Shown: positions 1 to 10,217 of the stretch, one piece after another
How the letters are laid out: every line of letters begins with the position of its first letter
How positions within the stretch are numbered: position 1 is the stretch's first letter
NCBI GenBank assembly: GCA_038523925.1
Contig: JBCBIY010000001.1
Location: 62,001 to 126,000 of the forward strand
DNA: 64,000 nucleotides
Source of the DNA: JBCBWG01 sp038523925
GTDB lineage: Bacteria; Pseudomonadota; Alphaproteobacteria; Rhizobiales; Hyphomicrobiaceae
Direction of reading: 5' to 3'
Position numbers and translations under genes: made by a program
The notes under the pieces: generated by a model
Database searches by the model: none
Told to the model about the DNA's origin: nothing
The model's input: only the letters and a program-made list of their open reading frames with translations

Positions 1-1
1 C

Positions 2-40
2 GCCCGCGTTGGCCGCGACATCTTCCGCCACGACCGCTGA
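2..40 (+). CDS. Possible C-terminal tail of an upstream gene (partial)
   Basis: From the left edge one plus-strand frame stays open for twelve codons, reads ARVGRDIFRHDR, and ends in TGA at 38-40. The codon choice is like the neighbouring genes and the tail is basic, as protein C-termini often are. It is far too short to identify, so this is only a plausible truncated gene end. Nothing else coding is visible before the next gene at about 120. Confidence 0.3.
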   Translation, partial: ARVGRDIFRHDR

Positions 41-119
41 TCCACGGCCCGATTTGCCGCCTGCAAACCGCGCATGCTAGTGCACCGCGCTTCGAGTGCG
101 GACGGTTTTGGACGGGCGG

Positions 120-1259
120 ATGGTTCGGCGATTTTTGAGATCATGGCTGCAAGCGGCTGCGGCCGTCGGCGTTGCGCTGCTGGTGAGTGCGTGCGGGTCT
201 GAGACCAAGCAGCCAACGCCGGTCGCGCCGGCAGACGTCACCGCACCTTACGTATCGAAGGCGCCAGACGGCCCGCACCTCGTGATCGCAACGATCGAGC
301 GCCATCCCTTTACGATCCGCAGCAAAGACGGCCTGGTCGGGTTCTCGGTCGACCTCTGGAAGGCGATCGCGCGCGAACTCGGACAGGACTACCGGTTTGA
401 ACTCGCAACCCAGTTTCAGGGGATGCTTGATCTCGTACGCAACCGGCAGGTCGATGCTGCGATCGCAAACATCACGATCACGGCGAAGCGCGAGACCGAG
501 ATGGACTTTTCGCAGCCGATGTTTGATGCGGGCCTGCGCGTGATGATACCGTCGGAGCCGACGTCCGTTGGTCTGCTCGGCGCGATCTTCAACTTTGAGA
601 TGCTTGGACTGATCGCGCTTGGGTTCGCGCTGTTGTTTGGCGCAGCAAACCTGATGTGGTGGTTCGAGCACAAGAACCAGGACTACTTCCGCTATCCCTA
701 CAAGGAGGGCGTGTTCCGCTCGTTCTGGTGGTCACTCAACGTCATCCTGAACGGCGGCTTCGAAGAGCGCATTCCGATGACCCGCTGGGGCCGCGTATTC
801 GCGGTGTTCCTCGTCTTCGCGAGCTTGTTCGTGGTCTCAGCATTCGTCGCCAAGATCACCGCGACACTCACCATCGGCGAATTGCAGTCGCAGATCTCGA
901 GCTACTCCGACCTCTACGGCAAGCGGGTTGGGACCACGCGCGGGTCGACGGCGGCGGCGTTCCTGGGTGAGCACTCAATTCCGGAACGCGATTATGACGA
1001 CACGGCCTCGCTGTTTGACGCCGTCCGCCGGCGCGAGATCGACGCTGCCGTCCACGATGCGCCGTTGCTCTCATATTATGCGGCAACCCGCGGGCGTGGC
1101 CGCGTCCAGGTCGTCGGCCAGATGCTGCGTCCGGAAAAGTACGGCATCGCACTGCCTGAAGACAGCGCTCTCGTTGAACCCATAAACCGTGCACTCCTTA
1201 AACTCCGCGAAGACGGCACCTACGCCCGCCTCGTCCGCCGTTGGTTCGAACAGCGCTAG
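120..1259 (+). CDS. Ionotropic glutamate receptor-like lipoprotein (periplasmic solute-binding domain split by a pore module)
   Basis: Predicted 379-aa protein. An N-terminal signal peptide ends in a lipobox (VSAC, Cys25). A family-3 solute-binding lobe follows (about 50-145, with the EMDFSQP motif). Then come a membrane helix (about 160-182), a short re-entrant-like stretch (about 199-216), a second helix (about 224-248), and the second binding lobe with TRGSTAAA and VHDAP. This lobe1-TM-P-loop-TM-lobe2 order is that of GluR0-type bacterial glutamate receptors and eukaryotic iGluRs. The potassium-filter TVGYG is absent; the equivalent stretch reads ILNGGFEERIP. I chose ATG 120, which gives a normal signal peptide; ATG 96 is possible. 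It could be a ligand-gated channel or a pore-less sensor. It is a single gene, convergent with manC. Confidence 0.75.
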   Translation: MVRRFLRSWLQAAAAVGVALLVSACGSETKQPTPVAPADVTAPYVSKAPDGPHLVIATIERHPFTIRSKDGLVGFSVDLWKAIARELGQDYRFELATQFQGMLDLVRNRQVDAAIANITITAKRETEMDFSQPMFDAGLRVMIPSEPTSVGLLGAIFNFEMLGLIALGFALLFGAANLMWWFEHKNQDYFRYPYKEGVFRSFWWSLNVILNGGFEERIPMTRWGRVFAVFLVFASLFVVSAFVAKITATLTIGELQSQISSYSDLYGKRVGTTRGSTAAAFLGEHSIPERDYDDTASLFDAVRRREIDAAVHDAPLLSYYAATRGRGRVQVVGQMLRPEKYGIALPEDSALVEPINRALLKLREDGTYARLVRRWFEQR

Positions 1260-1302
1260 GGTGTGGAGATGGTGAGGGCCACCTGTGAGCCCCACGAAGA
1301 AC

Positions 1303-1498
1303 AGAGCGAGGCGCACGGAGCTGGCCTAGCCAGCGCGGCGCGCCGCAGCGGATGACCTAGCGGACTCGCGTGCCAACCAAGCTTGCGCAGGTTGGACAAA
1401 AGAAAAGAGCGAGGCGCACGGAGCTGGCCTAGCCAGCGTAGCGCGCCGCAGCGGATGGCATGGCGGACTCGCGTGCCAACCAAGCTTGCGCAGGTTGG
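1303..1498. repeat. Tandem pair of 93-bp repeats (1303-1395 and 1406-1498)
   Basis: Two copies of a 93-bp unit are separated by 10 bp (period 103) and differ at only 5 positions. Each contains a small palindrome (CTGGC-cta-GCCAG) and ends with CCAACC...GGTTGG arms around an 11-nt loop, so each can fold. They fill the 253-bp gap between two convergent genes and stop about 15 bp from the manC stop codon. This looks like a dispersed intergenic (REP-like) element that may serve as a bidirectional terminator. I saw no further copy in the window. Confidence 0.85.
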
Positions 1499-1512
1499 CC
1501 CCCCAAAAAAAC

Positions 1513-2973
1513 CTACTTCGTTTCTTCCGGGGCGCGGGCGTAGATGTCGTCGCTGCGTTCGATGTCGTCTTCGCCGAGGTAGGTGCCAATCTGGACTTCG
1601 ATGAGTTCCAGCGGGACCTTGCCGGGGTTTTCGAGCCGGTGCCATTGCGTCGCGAAAATGTAGATCGACTCGTTTTCGCGGACGAGCTTCTCCATGTCGC
1701 CAACGCACACACGTGCCGTGCCCTGGACGACGACCCAGTGCTCCGAGCGGTGATGGTGCATTTGCATCGACAGCTTGCCGCCGGGCTTGACGTGGAGCTT
1801 CTTCACCTGAAAGCGCGGGCCGAGCGCCAGCGTCTCGAAGTAGCCCCACGGCCGGAAGTTCCGCAGGTGCTGTTCCTGCTCTTTCCGGTTCGATCGCTTG
1901 AGTTCGCTCACGATCTTGCCGACATCCTGCGCCTTGGTCTTGTCGGCAACGAGGAGCGCGTCCGGCGTATCGACAATGATCAGGTCTTCGACGCCAATCG
2001 TTGAGACGAGCGCCTTTTCTGTGTGGACGTAGCAGCCGTGCGTATCTTCGAGGATCGCATCGCCGTTGACGAAGTTCTCGTTCTCATCGCGGGGCGCGAC
2101 GTCCCAAAGCGACGACCAGGAGCCGACGTCCGACCACCCGAGGTCGACCGGGATCATCGCCGCTTTGTCGGTGCGCTCCATAACCGCGTAGTCGACGGAG
2201 ATCGAAGGTGAGCGCTCAAACGCTGCTTTGCCAAGGCGAAGGAATTCAAAGTCTTGATGCGCGCCGGCGAGCGCGTCGGAAGCCGCCGACAGGATTTTGG
2301 GCTCAAGCCGGCCAAGCTCGTCGAGGAACGTCTGGGCGTGAAGGACGAAGATGCCGCTGTTCCAGTAGTAGTCGCCTGAGGCGAGATAGGCCTCGGCGGT
2401 TTTGGCATCCGGCTTCTCGGTGAACTCGGCGACTTCAGATGGCGCGGCCTTGCGCGCGCCGTTCTTCAGGCCGGAGAGCGCTGCGCCGCGCTTGATGTAG
2501 CCATAGCCGGTGTGCGGTTCGCTTGGTGCGATGCCGAACATGACGAGGCGGCCGGTCTCGGCGACTTTCGCGGCATGTGTGATGGCTGCATGGAAGGCTT
2601 TTGGATCGCGGATCATGTGGTCCGACGGAAGCACCGCCAGGATGCCCTGCGGGTTCTCGCGGGCCACATGCAGGGCTGCGACGGCGATCGCCGCAGCGGT
2701 GTTGCGGGCAACGGGCTCGAGGATGATCGCGCGCGGTTCGATCTCTTTGCGGTCGACCTGTTCGCGGACAAGGAAGCGGTGATCGTTGTTGCAGAGGAGC
2801 GTTGGCGCGGCGAAGCCGAGCGTCGGGCTGACGCGCTCGAGGGTGGCTGCGAGGAAGTTGTCCCCCTCTTCCTCAAAGAAGGAAATGAACTGCTTTGGGT
2901 ACATCGCGCGCGAAAGCGGCCACAGCCGCGTGCCCGAGCCGCCCGAGAGGATCACCGGATGGATATTCTGCAT
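1513..2973 (-). CDS. manC: Mannose-1-phosphate guanylyltransferase / mannose-6-phosphate isomerase
   Basis: 486-aa cytoplasmic enzyme making GDP-mannose for polysaccharide synthesis. The nucleotidyltransferase domain starts with ILSGGSGTRLWPLSR and YPKQF. The C-terminal third is a cupin (type II phosphomannose isomerase) with RPWGYFE, the metal-binding MHHHRSEHW stretch and KPGGKLS. Length fits the bifunctional ManC/AlgA family. ATG 2973 is chosen because the conserved N-terminus starts there; an upstream extension to 3045 has no similarity. The gene stands alone, with the 93-bp repeats directly after its stop. Which glycan it serves cannot be told from this window. Confidence 0.95.
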   Translation of the reverse strand: MQNIHPVILSGGSGTRLWPLSRAMYPKQFISFFEEEGDNFLAATLERVSPTLGFAAPTLLCNNDHRFLVREQVDRKEIEPRAIILEPVARNTAAAIAVAALHVARENPQGILAVLPSDHMIRDPKAFHAAITHAAKVAETGRLVMFGIAPSEPHTGYGYIKRGAALSGLKNGARKAAPSEVAEFTEKPDAKTAEAYLASGDYYWNSGIFVLHAQTFLDELGRLEPKILSAASDALAGAHQDFEFLRLGKAAFERSPSISVDYAVMERTDKAAMIPVDLGWSDVGSWSSLWDVAPRDENENFVNGDAILEDTHGCYVHTEKALVSTIGVEDLIIVDTPDALLVADKTKAQDVGKIVSELKRSNRKEQEQHLRNFRPWGYFETLALGPRFQVKKLHVKPGGKLSMQMHHHRSEHWVVVQGTARVCVGDMEKLVRENESIYIFATQWHRLENPGKVPLELIEVQIGTYLGEDDIERSDDIYARAPEETK

Positions 2974-3076
2974 AACGCTCTTACCCCAACGCTGCGGATG
3001 ACCGAGTGCTGCTCGTTTCAGAAGCAGGACCATCCATACTGACATGGCGAGACGCAGTCATGCGCGCCATGGGTTT

Positions 3077-3124
3077 GCCCGGTCCGATCGGGCGGAATTA
3101 CGCGCCGCAGGTAGCCCCGCGGCG
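3077..3124 (-). terminator. Possible terminator hairpins after the HerA gene
   Basis: Directly downstream of the HerA-type gene (minus strand) are two short inverted repeats: CGCCGC/GCGGCG (3103-3108 with 3119-3124) and GCCCG/CGGGC (3077-3081 with 3089-3093). No T-run follows. They may terminate or only stabilise the transcript end before manC. Confidence 0.3.
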
Positions 3125-3131
3125 TGAAACG

Positions 3132-5369
3132 TCAGCCCGCGTTCCGCTTTAGGAGGCGCTGGCGAAGTGAGGCCAGCGCGTTGCTTTCGGCGGCCGGATC
3201 TGCCGGTGCCTCGGCGGGTGCTTGCGCTGGCGCGGCAGGCCGGGTCTGCGGCTGCGGCCTTGGTGCGGCTGCCTGAGCCGGCGCCTGCTGGGCCTGAGCC
3301 GCGCCCGGCTCGCGGCGCACACGCGGAATCGCAGCGCGATCACCGGCTGGTGCCTGAGCCTGAGCGGGGGCTGCAGCGGCTGGCTGCTGCGCCGGCGGCC
3401 GCGGCCGTGTCTGTGCAGGATCCTGGCCCTGAGCGGTAGCTGGCGCCATTTGATCGCGGCGCACGCGTGGGATGGCAGGTGCGGCGTCTGGCTGACCGGC
3501 TGGCGCGGCCTGGCGCTGATGCGGGCGGGCCGGGGCGCCGTCGCCTGCCGGCGCACGGCGGGCCGTTTTGCGTGAAGCCTGACGCTGCGGCTGTTGCGCT
3601 TCTGGCGCCGGAGCTGCCGGCTGGTCGCCATTGATGTTGATTGCCTCGGCGAGCATCGACATGCCGAGGTCCTCGTCCTCAGCGCCGGAGCCCGATGAGC
3701 GCCACCGCTCGACGACTTTGTCGAGGAACTCAGTGTCGCCGATGGAACTCTGCCATTTCTCGCTAAAGCGCGCCGTTGACGAGCGCGGAAGGTTCTCTTT
3801 GGCAAGCTCGTCGAACTTGATGCGAACGGGCAGGGCCACGCCATCGCCGAACGCAATCGCCTCGCGCTGGCCAAGGGCTGGCAGAAACTCGAGCAAGCCG
3901 GAGCCAGTGTCGGAGACGGCAGACTGCACGATCTGTTGGTCGCGGTCGTTGGACATGCGCAGCGCGAACACGGTGTTGCACTGAGACAGAATGGTGGGGT
4001 CGATCTCTGCGGGGCGCTGCGTCACGATGCAAAGCGACGCGCCGTACTTGCGGCCTTCTTTCGCGATCTTCGCGATCGAGCGCTTGGCGGGCTCGAACCC
4101 GGTGTCGCTCTTGGCCGGCACGTAGCGGTGTGCTTCTTCGCACACGAGCGTCACCGGCACGTGGCCTTCACCCCAGAGCGCGAAGTCGAACGTCATGCGG
4201 CACAGGACTGAGACGACGACGTTGACGATCTCTGTCGGCAGGCCCGTCAGCTCAAGAATGGTGATCGGCTTCTCGTTGACCGGCACACGGAAGATGCGGC
4301 CGAGGATCGCGGCCATGCCGTCGTAGACCGTCACGTTGCCGAACATGAAGGCGTAGCGGCTGTCGCGGCTGATCGCTTCGATGCGCTGCTTGAGCTGCTT
4401 ATAGGGCTGCAGGTCGTTCTTGTTTTCGAGCTTGCCCATCCGCTCATCGATTAGCGCCATCAGGTCCGACATACGGTAGGGCACCGGCGTGTCGACCGAG
4501 AAGCGGCCGGTGTTATCCGACATGCGGCGCACGGCTGAGGCCTGATCCTTCGTGCGGCTTGATGAGTACTTCGACTTGGCGATCGGGATCAGCTCTTGCA
4601 GCGTCTCGACCTCAGCCTTGCGGCCGTTGGTATCGCCGATCAGGACTTCGACGACTTCTTCGAAGTTCAGGAGCCAGTAGGGAAGCTGGAAGTTGCGCGG
4701 CGAGACGACTTCGCCCCACTCGGAGAACGCTGTGGCGTATTCATTGTGCGGGTCAAGCAGCACGATGTGTGCGTTCGGGTTCTCGTTGAGGATCGAACGC
4801 AGAATGAGCGCCGTCGTACAGGACTTACCCGTACCGGTCGTGCCGAGGATCGCGAAGTGTTTGCCGAGGAGGTCGTCGACGCGGACCATCGCCGGGATCG
4901 TCGCGTCCTGGCGGATGCCGCCGACGCGGACCGAACCCGATGTGTCGCCGCAGAAGGCAAACTCAAGCTCATGCTTGTTGGCAACGCGCACGCGGTCGCC
5001 GAGCGAGGGATAGGCCGTGACGCCGCGGTTGAAGCTTGCGGGCTCGCCGGTTTTCGACAGCCACAGTTCGCCGACGAGGCCGAGCTCTGCAATCCAGACT
5101 TCGCTCTCGCCATCGCGCTGCGCGGGGACGGGCACGCTGAGCGCTGAGACGATTGCGAGGACGGTCGTGTTCGCCTGGCGGATCGTAAGAAGCGTTCCCA
5201 TCTCCGGGCGCTCATCGACGGCCAGCTCGCGCCCGCTCGATTCATTGTCGAGCAGCACAATCGCTTTGGAGCCCGTCACCGACACGATGCGGCCGATGGA
5301 GCCGTCATGGGCCGGGACCTGGCTGCCCGAGCGGGGCTCAAGCTCGCCCGAAGTGGTGTTCTCAAACAT
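3132..5369 (-). CDS. HerA-type DUF87 ATPase with long disordered tail
   Basis: 745-aa FtsK/HerA-family ATPase. An N-terminal HAS-barrel (about 20-150) is followed by a RecA-like motor with Walker A GTTGTGKS (about 176-183), Walker B VTLVCEEAHR, and a HerA-like sensor region (IVTQRPAEIDPTILSQCNT). The last roughly 165 residues are a Pro/Ala/Gln-rich, presumably disordered tail containing IPRVRR twice, ending in a basic helix (SLRQRLLKR). HerA proteins form hexameric DNA translocases. No NurA, Sir2 or DUF4297 partner is adjacent, so an anti-phage role is not supported here. Its ATG overlaps the histidine-kinase stop as TGATG, so the two are translationally coupled. Confidence 0.88.
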   Translation of the reverse strand: MFENTTSGELEPRSGSQVPAHDGSIGRIVSVTGSKAIVLLDNESSGRELAVDERPEMGTLLTIRQANTTVLAIVSALSVPVPAQRDGESEVWIAELGLVGELWLSKTGEPASFNRGVTAYPSLGDRVRVANKHELEFAFCGDTSGSVRVGGIRQDATIPAMVRVDDLLGKHFAILGTTGTGKSCTTALILRSILNENPNAHIVLLDPHNEYATAFSEWGEVVSPRNFQLPYWLLNFEEVVEVLIGDTNGRKAEVETLQELIPIAKSKYSSSRTKDQASAVRRMSDNTGRFSVDTPVPYRMSDLMALIDERMGKLENKNDLQPYKQLKQRIEAISRDSRYAFMFGNVTVYDGMAAILGRIFRVPVNEKPITILELTGLPTEIVNVVVSVLCRMTFDFALWGEGHVPVTLVCEEAHRYVPAKSDTGFEPAKRSIAKIAKEGRKYGASLCIVTQRPAEIDPTILSQCNTVFALRMSNDRDQQIVQSAVSDTGSGLLEFLPALGQREAIAFGDGVALPVRIKFDELAKENLPRSSTARFSEKWQSSIGDTEFLDKVVERWRSSGSGAEDEDLGMSMLAEAININGDQPAAPAPEAQQPQRQASRKTARRAPAGDGAPARPHQRQAAPAGQPDAAPAIPRVRRDQMAPATAQGQDPAQTRPRPPAQQPAAAAPAQAQAPAGDRAAIPRVRREPGAAQAQQAPAQAAAPRPQPQTRPAAPAQAPAEAPADPAAESNALASLRQRLLKRNAG

Positions 5370-6247
5370 CAATGCGCTCCTCGTCCGAGCAGTAGGTCTC
5401 TGCCTTCGGCGACCGAGAGTTGATCGCGTGGTGGCAGCAGAACGGCGACTTCGGTGCCGACGCCCTTTTCGCTGGAAATCTGAAGTTCACCGCCGTGCAG
5501 CTCGACGAGCGCGCGGGCGATAGAAAGGCCAAGGCCGGTGCCTTCGCGCCAGCGCGCGCGGCCACCGTCGACCTGGCCGAAGGGGGTAAGGGCGACGGCG
5601 ATGTCGTCCTTCGACATCCCGATCCCGGTGTCGCGGAAGAGAATGCTGACACCGCCGTTCTGACGGCGGCGGCTCTCGACGGTCACGGTGCCACCGGCGG
5701 GTGTAAATTTGATCGCGTTGTTCAGCAGGTTGGTGAAGACCTGCCGCAGCTTCACCGCGTCGCCGCGGATCGGCTCTAAGCCGCTGTCGAATTTGGCGTT
5801 GAGCGTGATGTCGGCTTGCGTCGCCGTCAGCCGCAGGCCTTCGACGACCGCGTCGACAATCTCGCTGACCTGCATTTCTCGCGCATCGAGCGTATAGCGG
5901 CCGCTCTGCATCTTTGAAATGTCGAGGATGTCATTGATGACGGCAAGTAGGTGAGCGGCCGCATCGTTGATGAGATGTGCATACTGGACAATCTCACCGT
6001 CGGGCAGCGCGCGGCGCTCGTGCTCGCTCAGGAGCTTCGAGAAGCCGATGATCGTGTTGAGCGGCGTGCGAAGTTCATGGCTCATGTTGGCGATGAACTC
6101 CGACTTCACCTTGCTGGCGAATTCGGACTCGATCCGAGCTGCGTGCTCGGCGTTGCGTGCTCGGCTGCGCAACACAGCATCGCCGAGCAGCGAGGAGTAC
6201 TCGCCGATCAACGAAGAAGGTTTCTGGCTGCCCAGTGATTTCAGCAT
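5369..6247 (-). CDS. Sensor-less histidine kinase, coupled to HerA ATPase
   Basis: 292-aa soluble kinase. The first roughly 45 residues are helical with no transmembrane or PAS domain. Then comes HisKA with SHELRTP (phosphoacceptor His57) and HATPase_c with N-box LTNLLNNA-like FTNLLNNAIKF, G1 DTGIGMS and G2 GTGLGLSIA. All catalytic motifs are present. ATG 6247 is preferred over a TTG at 6256. No response regulator is adjacent; the downstream partner is the HerA-type ATPase, sharing one base (TGATG). A kinase in an operon with a DNA-translocase-like ATPase suggests a link to chromosome or cell-cycle control, but that is inference. Confidence 0.9.
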   Translation of the reverse strand: MLKSLGSQKPSSLIGEYSSLLGDAVLRSRARNAEHAARIESEFASKVKSEFIANMSHELRTPLNTIIGFSKLLSEHERRALPDGEIVQYAHLINDAAAHLLAVINDILDISKMQSGRYTLDAREMQVSEIVDAVVEGLRLTATQADITLNAKFDSGLEPIRGDAVKLRQVFTNLLNNAIKFTPAGGTVTVESRRRQNGGVSILFRDTGIGMSKDDIAVALTPFGQVDGGRARWREGTGLGLSIARALVELHGGELQISSEKGVGTEVAVLLPPRDQLSVAEGRDLLLGRGAH

Positions 6248-6374
6248 TAAGGTCAAGCTCGCCGCACGTTGAGAGCAACGCTATCGGCGTTCGGATAATC
6301 GAGAGTTAATCGCGATGCGAATTGTTGTCTCGACGAGTGCAACCCGGCATTAGCAAGTTGGAAGCGATGCAAAG
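6248..6374. promoter_or_regulatory. Divergent intergenic region (kinase / LysE exporter)
   Basis: 127 bp between the divergently transcribed histidine kinase and LysE-family gene, somewhat richer in A/T than its surroundings. It must carry both promoters. I could not identify convincing -35/-10 pairs. Confidence 0.4.
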
Positions 6375-7031
6375 ATGATCGAAGTGTTAAGCGGTGCGGT
6401 GCCGGACGCAGAAATTCTGCTTGGCTATACGGTTGCGTGCGCGATCCTCTTTCTCACGCCCGGGCCGGATATGAGCCTGTTTCTGGCAAAAACGCTTTCG
6501 GGCGGGCGATCTGCGGGAATTGCGGCGATGGCCGGCGCCGTGACGGGATGTCTTGTGCACACCACGCTTGCTGCGGTCGGGCTGTCGGCCGTTCTGGCCG
6601 CATCGCCCGATGCCTTCTTTGTCCTGAAGGTGGTCGGTGCGCTCTATCTTTTGTGGCTCGCCATCGACGCTATTCGCAACGGCGCAATCCTGACCGTCGG
6701 CGAGACATCACGAGCGACAAGTTTCTGGGCGAGCTATGCAACAGGAATTGGAATCAATCTCACGAACCCGAAAATCGTTCTTTTCTTTGTGACGTTTCTG
6801 CCGCAGTTCGTTTCAGCCGCTGACCCGAATGCGTCTGCGAAACTCGTCTTCTTCGGCCTTTACTTCATCGCTTTCTCAATCCCGCTTGCAACCTTGCTCA
6901 TTTTTGCAGCGGACCGGTTCATACAATTCGTGAAAGAACAGCCGCGCGTTCTCCGGGCGCTGGATTATTCGTTTGCAGGTGTCTTCGGCTACTTTGCCTT
7001 CAAGATCCTGACGGTCGATCCGCAGAGATGA
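6375..7031 (+). CDS. LysE/RhtB family exporter
   Basis: 218-aa inner-membrane protein of the LysE/RhtB amino-acid exporter family. The N-terminal signature FLTPGPDMSLFLAKTLSGG is the family hallmark, followed by GALYLLWLAIDAIRNG and NPKIVLFFVTFLPQF, all in the usual order with about six hydrophobic segments. Length is normal. The substrate (amino acid, homoserine lactone or similar) cannot be predicted. It is transcribed alone and converges with the small periplasmic gene at 7052. Confidence 0.9.
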   Translation: MIEVLSGAVPDAEILLGYTVACAILFLTPGPDMSLFLAKTLSGGRSAGIAAMAGAVTGCLVHTTLAAVGLSAVLAASPDAFFVLKVVGALYLLWLAIDAIRNGAILTVGETSRATSFWASYATGIGINLTNPKIVLFFVTFLPQFVSAADPNASAKLVFFGLYFIAFSIPLATLLIFAADRFIQFVKEQPRVLRALDYSFAGVFGYFAFKILTVDPQR

Positions 7032-7051
7032 TGAAGCCGCCGGCGATGACG

Positions 7052-7540
7052 TCAGCGACTCGGAGCTTCGGCGAGCGCCTTGTCGAGCTGGCCGAACAGA
7101 TGCGCCCACTTGGCCTCGACTGCTTGCACAAGCTGCTTAAACGTTGCCTGCAACTCTTTGAGCGTGCTGCAGTCTGGTTTGGCGGCCTCGCCACCTGCGC
7201 TGCCGAGATTGTTGATGGACGTGAAGGCCGCCCTAATCGTGCGGTCGTAGCCCAAGGTGGTCTCGTCGTTGACGAGCGGCAGCGCTTTCGTCTGGAACTC
7301 AGACTGAGACCAACTGTTGGCCCGCTTCAGGTCGCGCAACTTACGCTGCATGAGCGGACGGTTTTGCTGATTGAGGGCAGCAAGCGTGTCGCCGGCCTGA
7401 TCGACGACGGCTTCGAACTCAGCGCGCGAACACGACTGCGCCTTCACGCCTGAGGTCGAGAAAACTGCGATTCCGAAGGCCAGCACCGCGCTCATAAGCG
7501 ACGATGCGGCCAGCCGCTGGGCGATCGATTTCTCCGCCAT
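7052..7540 (-). CDS. Secreted small protein of unknown function
   Basis: 162 aa with a clear Sec signal peptide ending near GVKAQS. The mature part is helical, has two cysteines (in QSCSRAEF and PDCSTLKEL) that could pair, and ends in a predicted helix. I do not recognise a family. It lies between parC (same strand, 70 bp upstream) and the convergent LysE gene, and could be co-transcribed with parC. Codon use matches the neighbours, so it looks like a real gene. Confidence 0.7.
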   Translation of the reverse strand: MAEKSIAQRLAASSLMSAVLAFGIAVFSTSGVKAQSCSRAEFEAVVDQAGDTLAALNQQNRPLMQRKLRDLKRANSWSQSEFQTKALPLVNDETTLGYDRTIRAAFTSINNLGSAGGEAAKPDCSTLKELQATFKQLVQAVEAKWAHLFGQLDKALAEAPSR

Positions 7541-7610
7541 CGCCGTTGCCCCTCAACGTCCAGTGCGCGGCCGCGTCCCCGCGCCGGCCACCAAGTCAGG
7601 CGGCCCCGCG

Positions 7611-9860
<2,250 letters not shown>

Positions 9861-10217
9861 TGCGCCCGGTTACCTGACCCGCATTTGGCGAACAAGCGAG
9901 CGGCCGAAGAACACTGTGGCCTTGGGTTTGGCGGCAACGCCTGTCCACGATCTCTCCGTTGGCAGACGTGGTCGCGAACATGGCGCATGCGTTCCGCCGA
10001 CGACTGACGAAAGTGGCGGGAGTTTTCGACAGGACCTGCGACAACCCGGCCGCTGGTGTGGTCCATTGGTCTTAATCGCGGTGGCCAGCCATCCGTCGAT
10101 TTGTTTAACTCTGAAACAGACGTGATCCGATGGTGCTGCCGGTTCCGGAATCCGGAGCTTAGCCAAGGCGTTGCACCGGTCGCGTTGCGACATTTGAGTC
10201 AGACGAGGAAACAACAC
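9861..10217. promoter_or_regulatory. 357-bp divergent intergenic region (parC / peptide-type ABC operon)
   Basis: No credible gene lies here. The region must hold the parC promoter and the promoter of the binding-protein operon. A short self-complementary stretch (TTCCGGAATCCGGA) occurs around 10143-10156, and the ribosome-binding sequence GAGGAAAC precedes ATG 10218. I found no convincing sigma-70 boxes or riboswitch fold. Confidence 0.4.

Noticed and set aside
1256..1849. Long minus-strand frame through the 93-bp repeats into manC
   Set aside because: Shadow of manC in another frame; the repeated peptide only mirrors the DNA repeat.
3149..3874. Alternative basic proteins opposite or across the ATPase tail
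   Set aside because: Low-complexity GC-rich shadows of the Pro/Ala/Gln tail; no independent start signals or domains.
3132..5369. HerA-based anti-phage system
   Set aside because: No NurA, Sir2, DUF4297 or nuclease gene is adjacent; the partner is a histidine kinase.
9861..10217. Possible riboswitch or small gene in the long divergent gap
   Set aside because: No conserved riboswitch core or coding pattern could be seen; only short palindromes.
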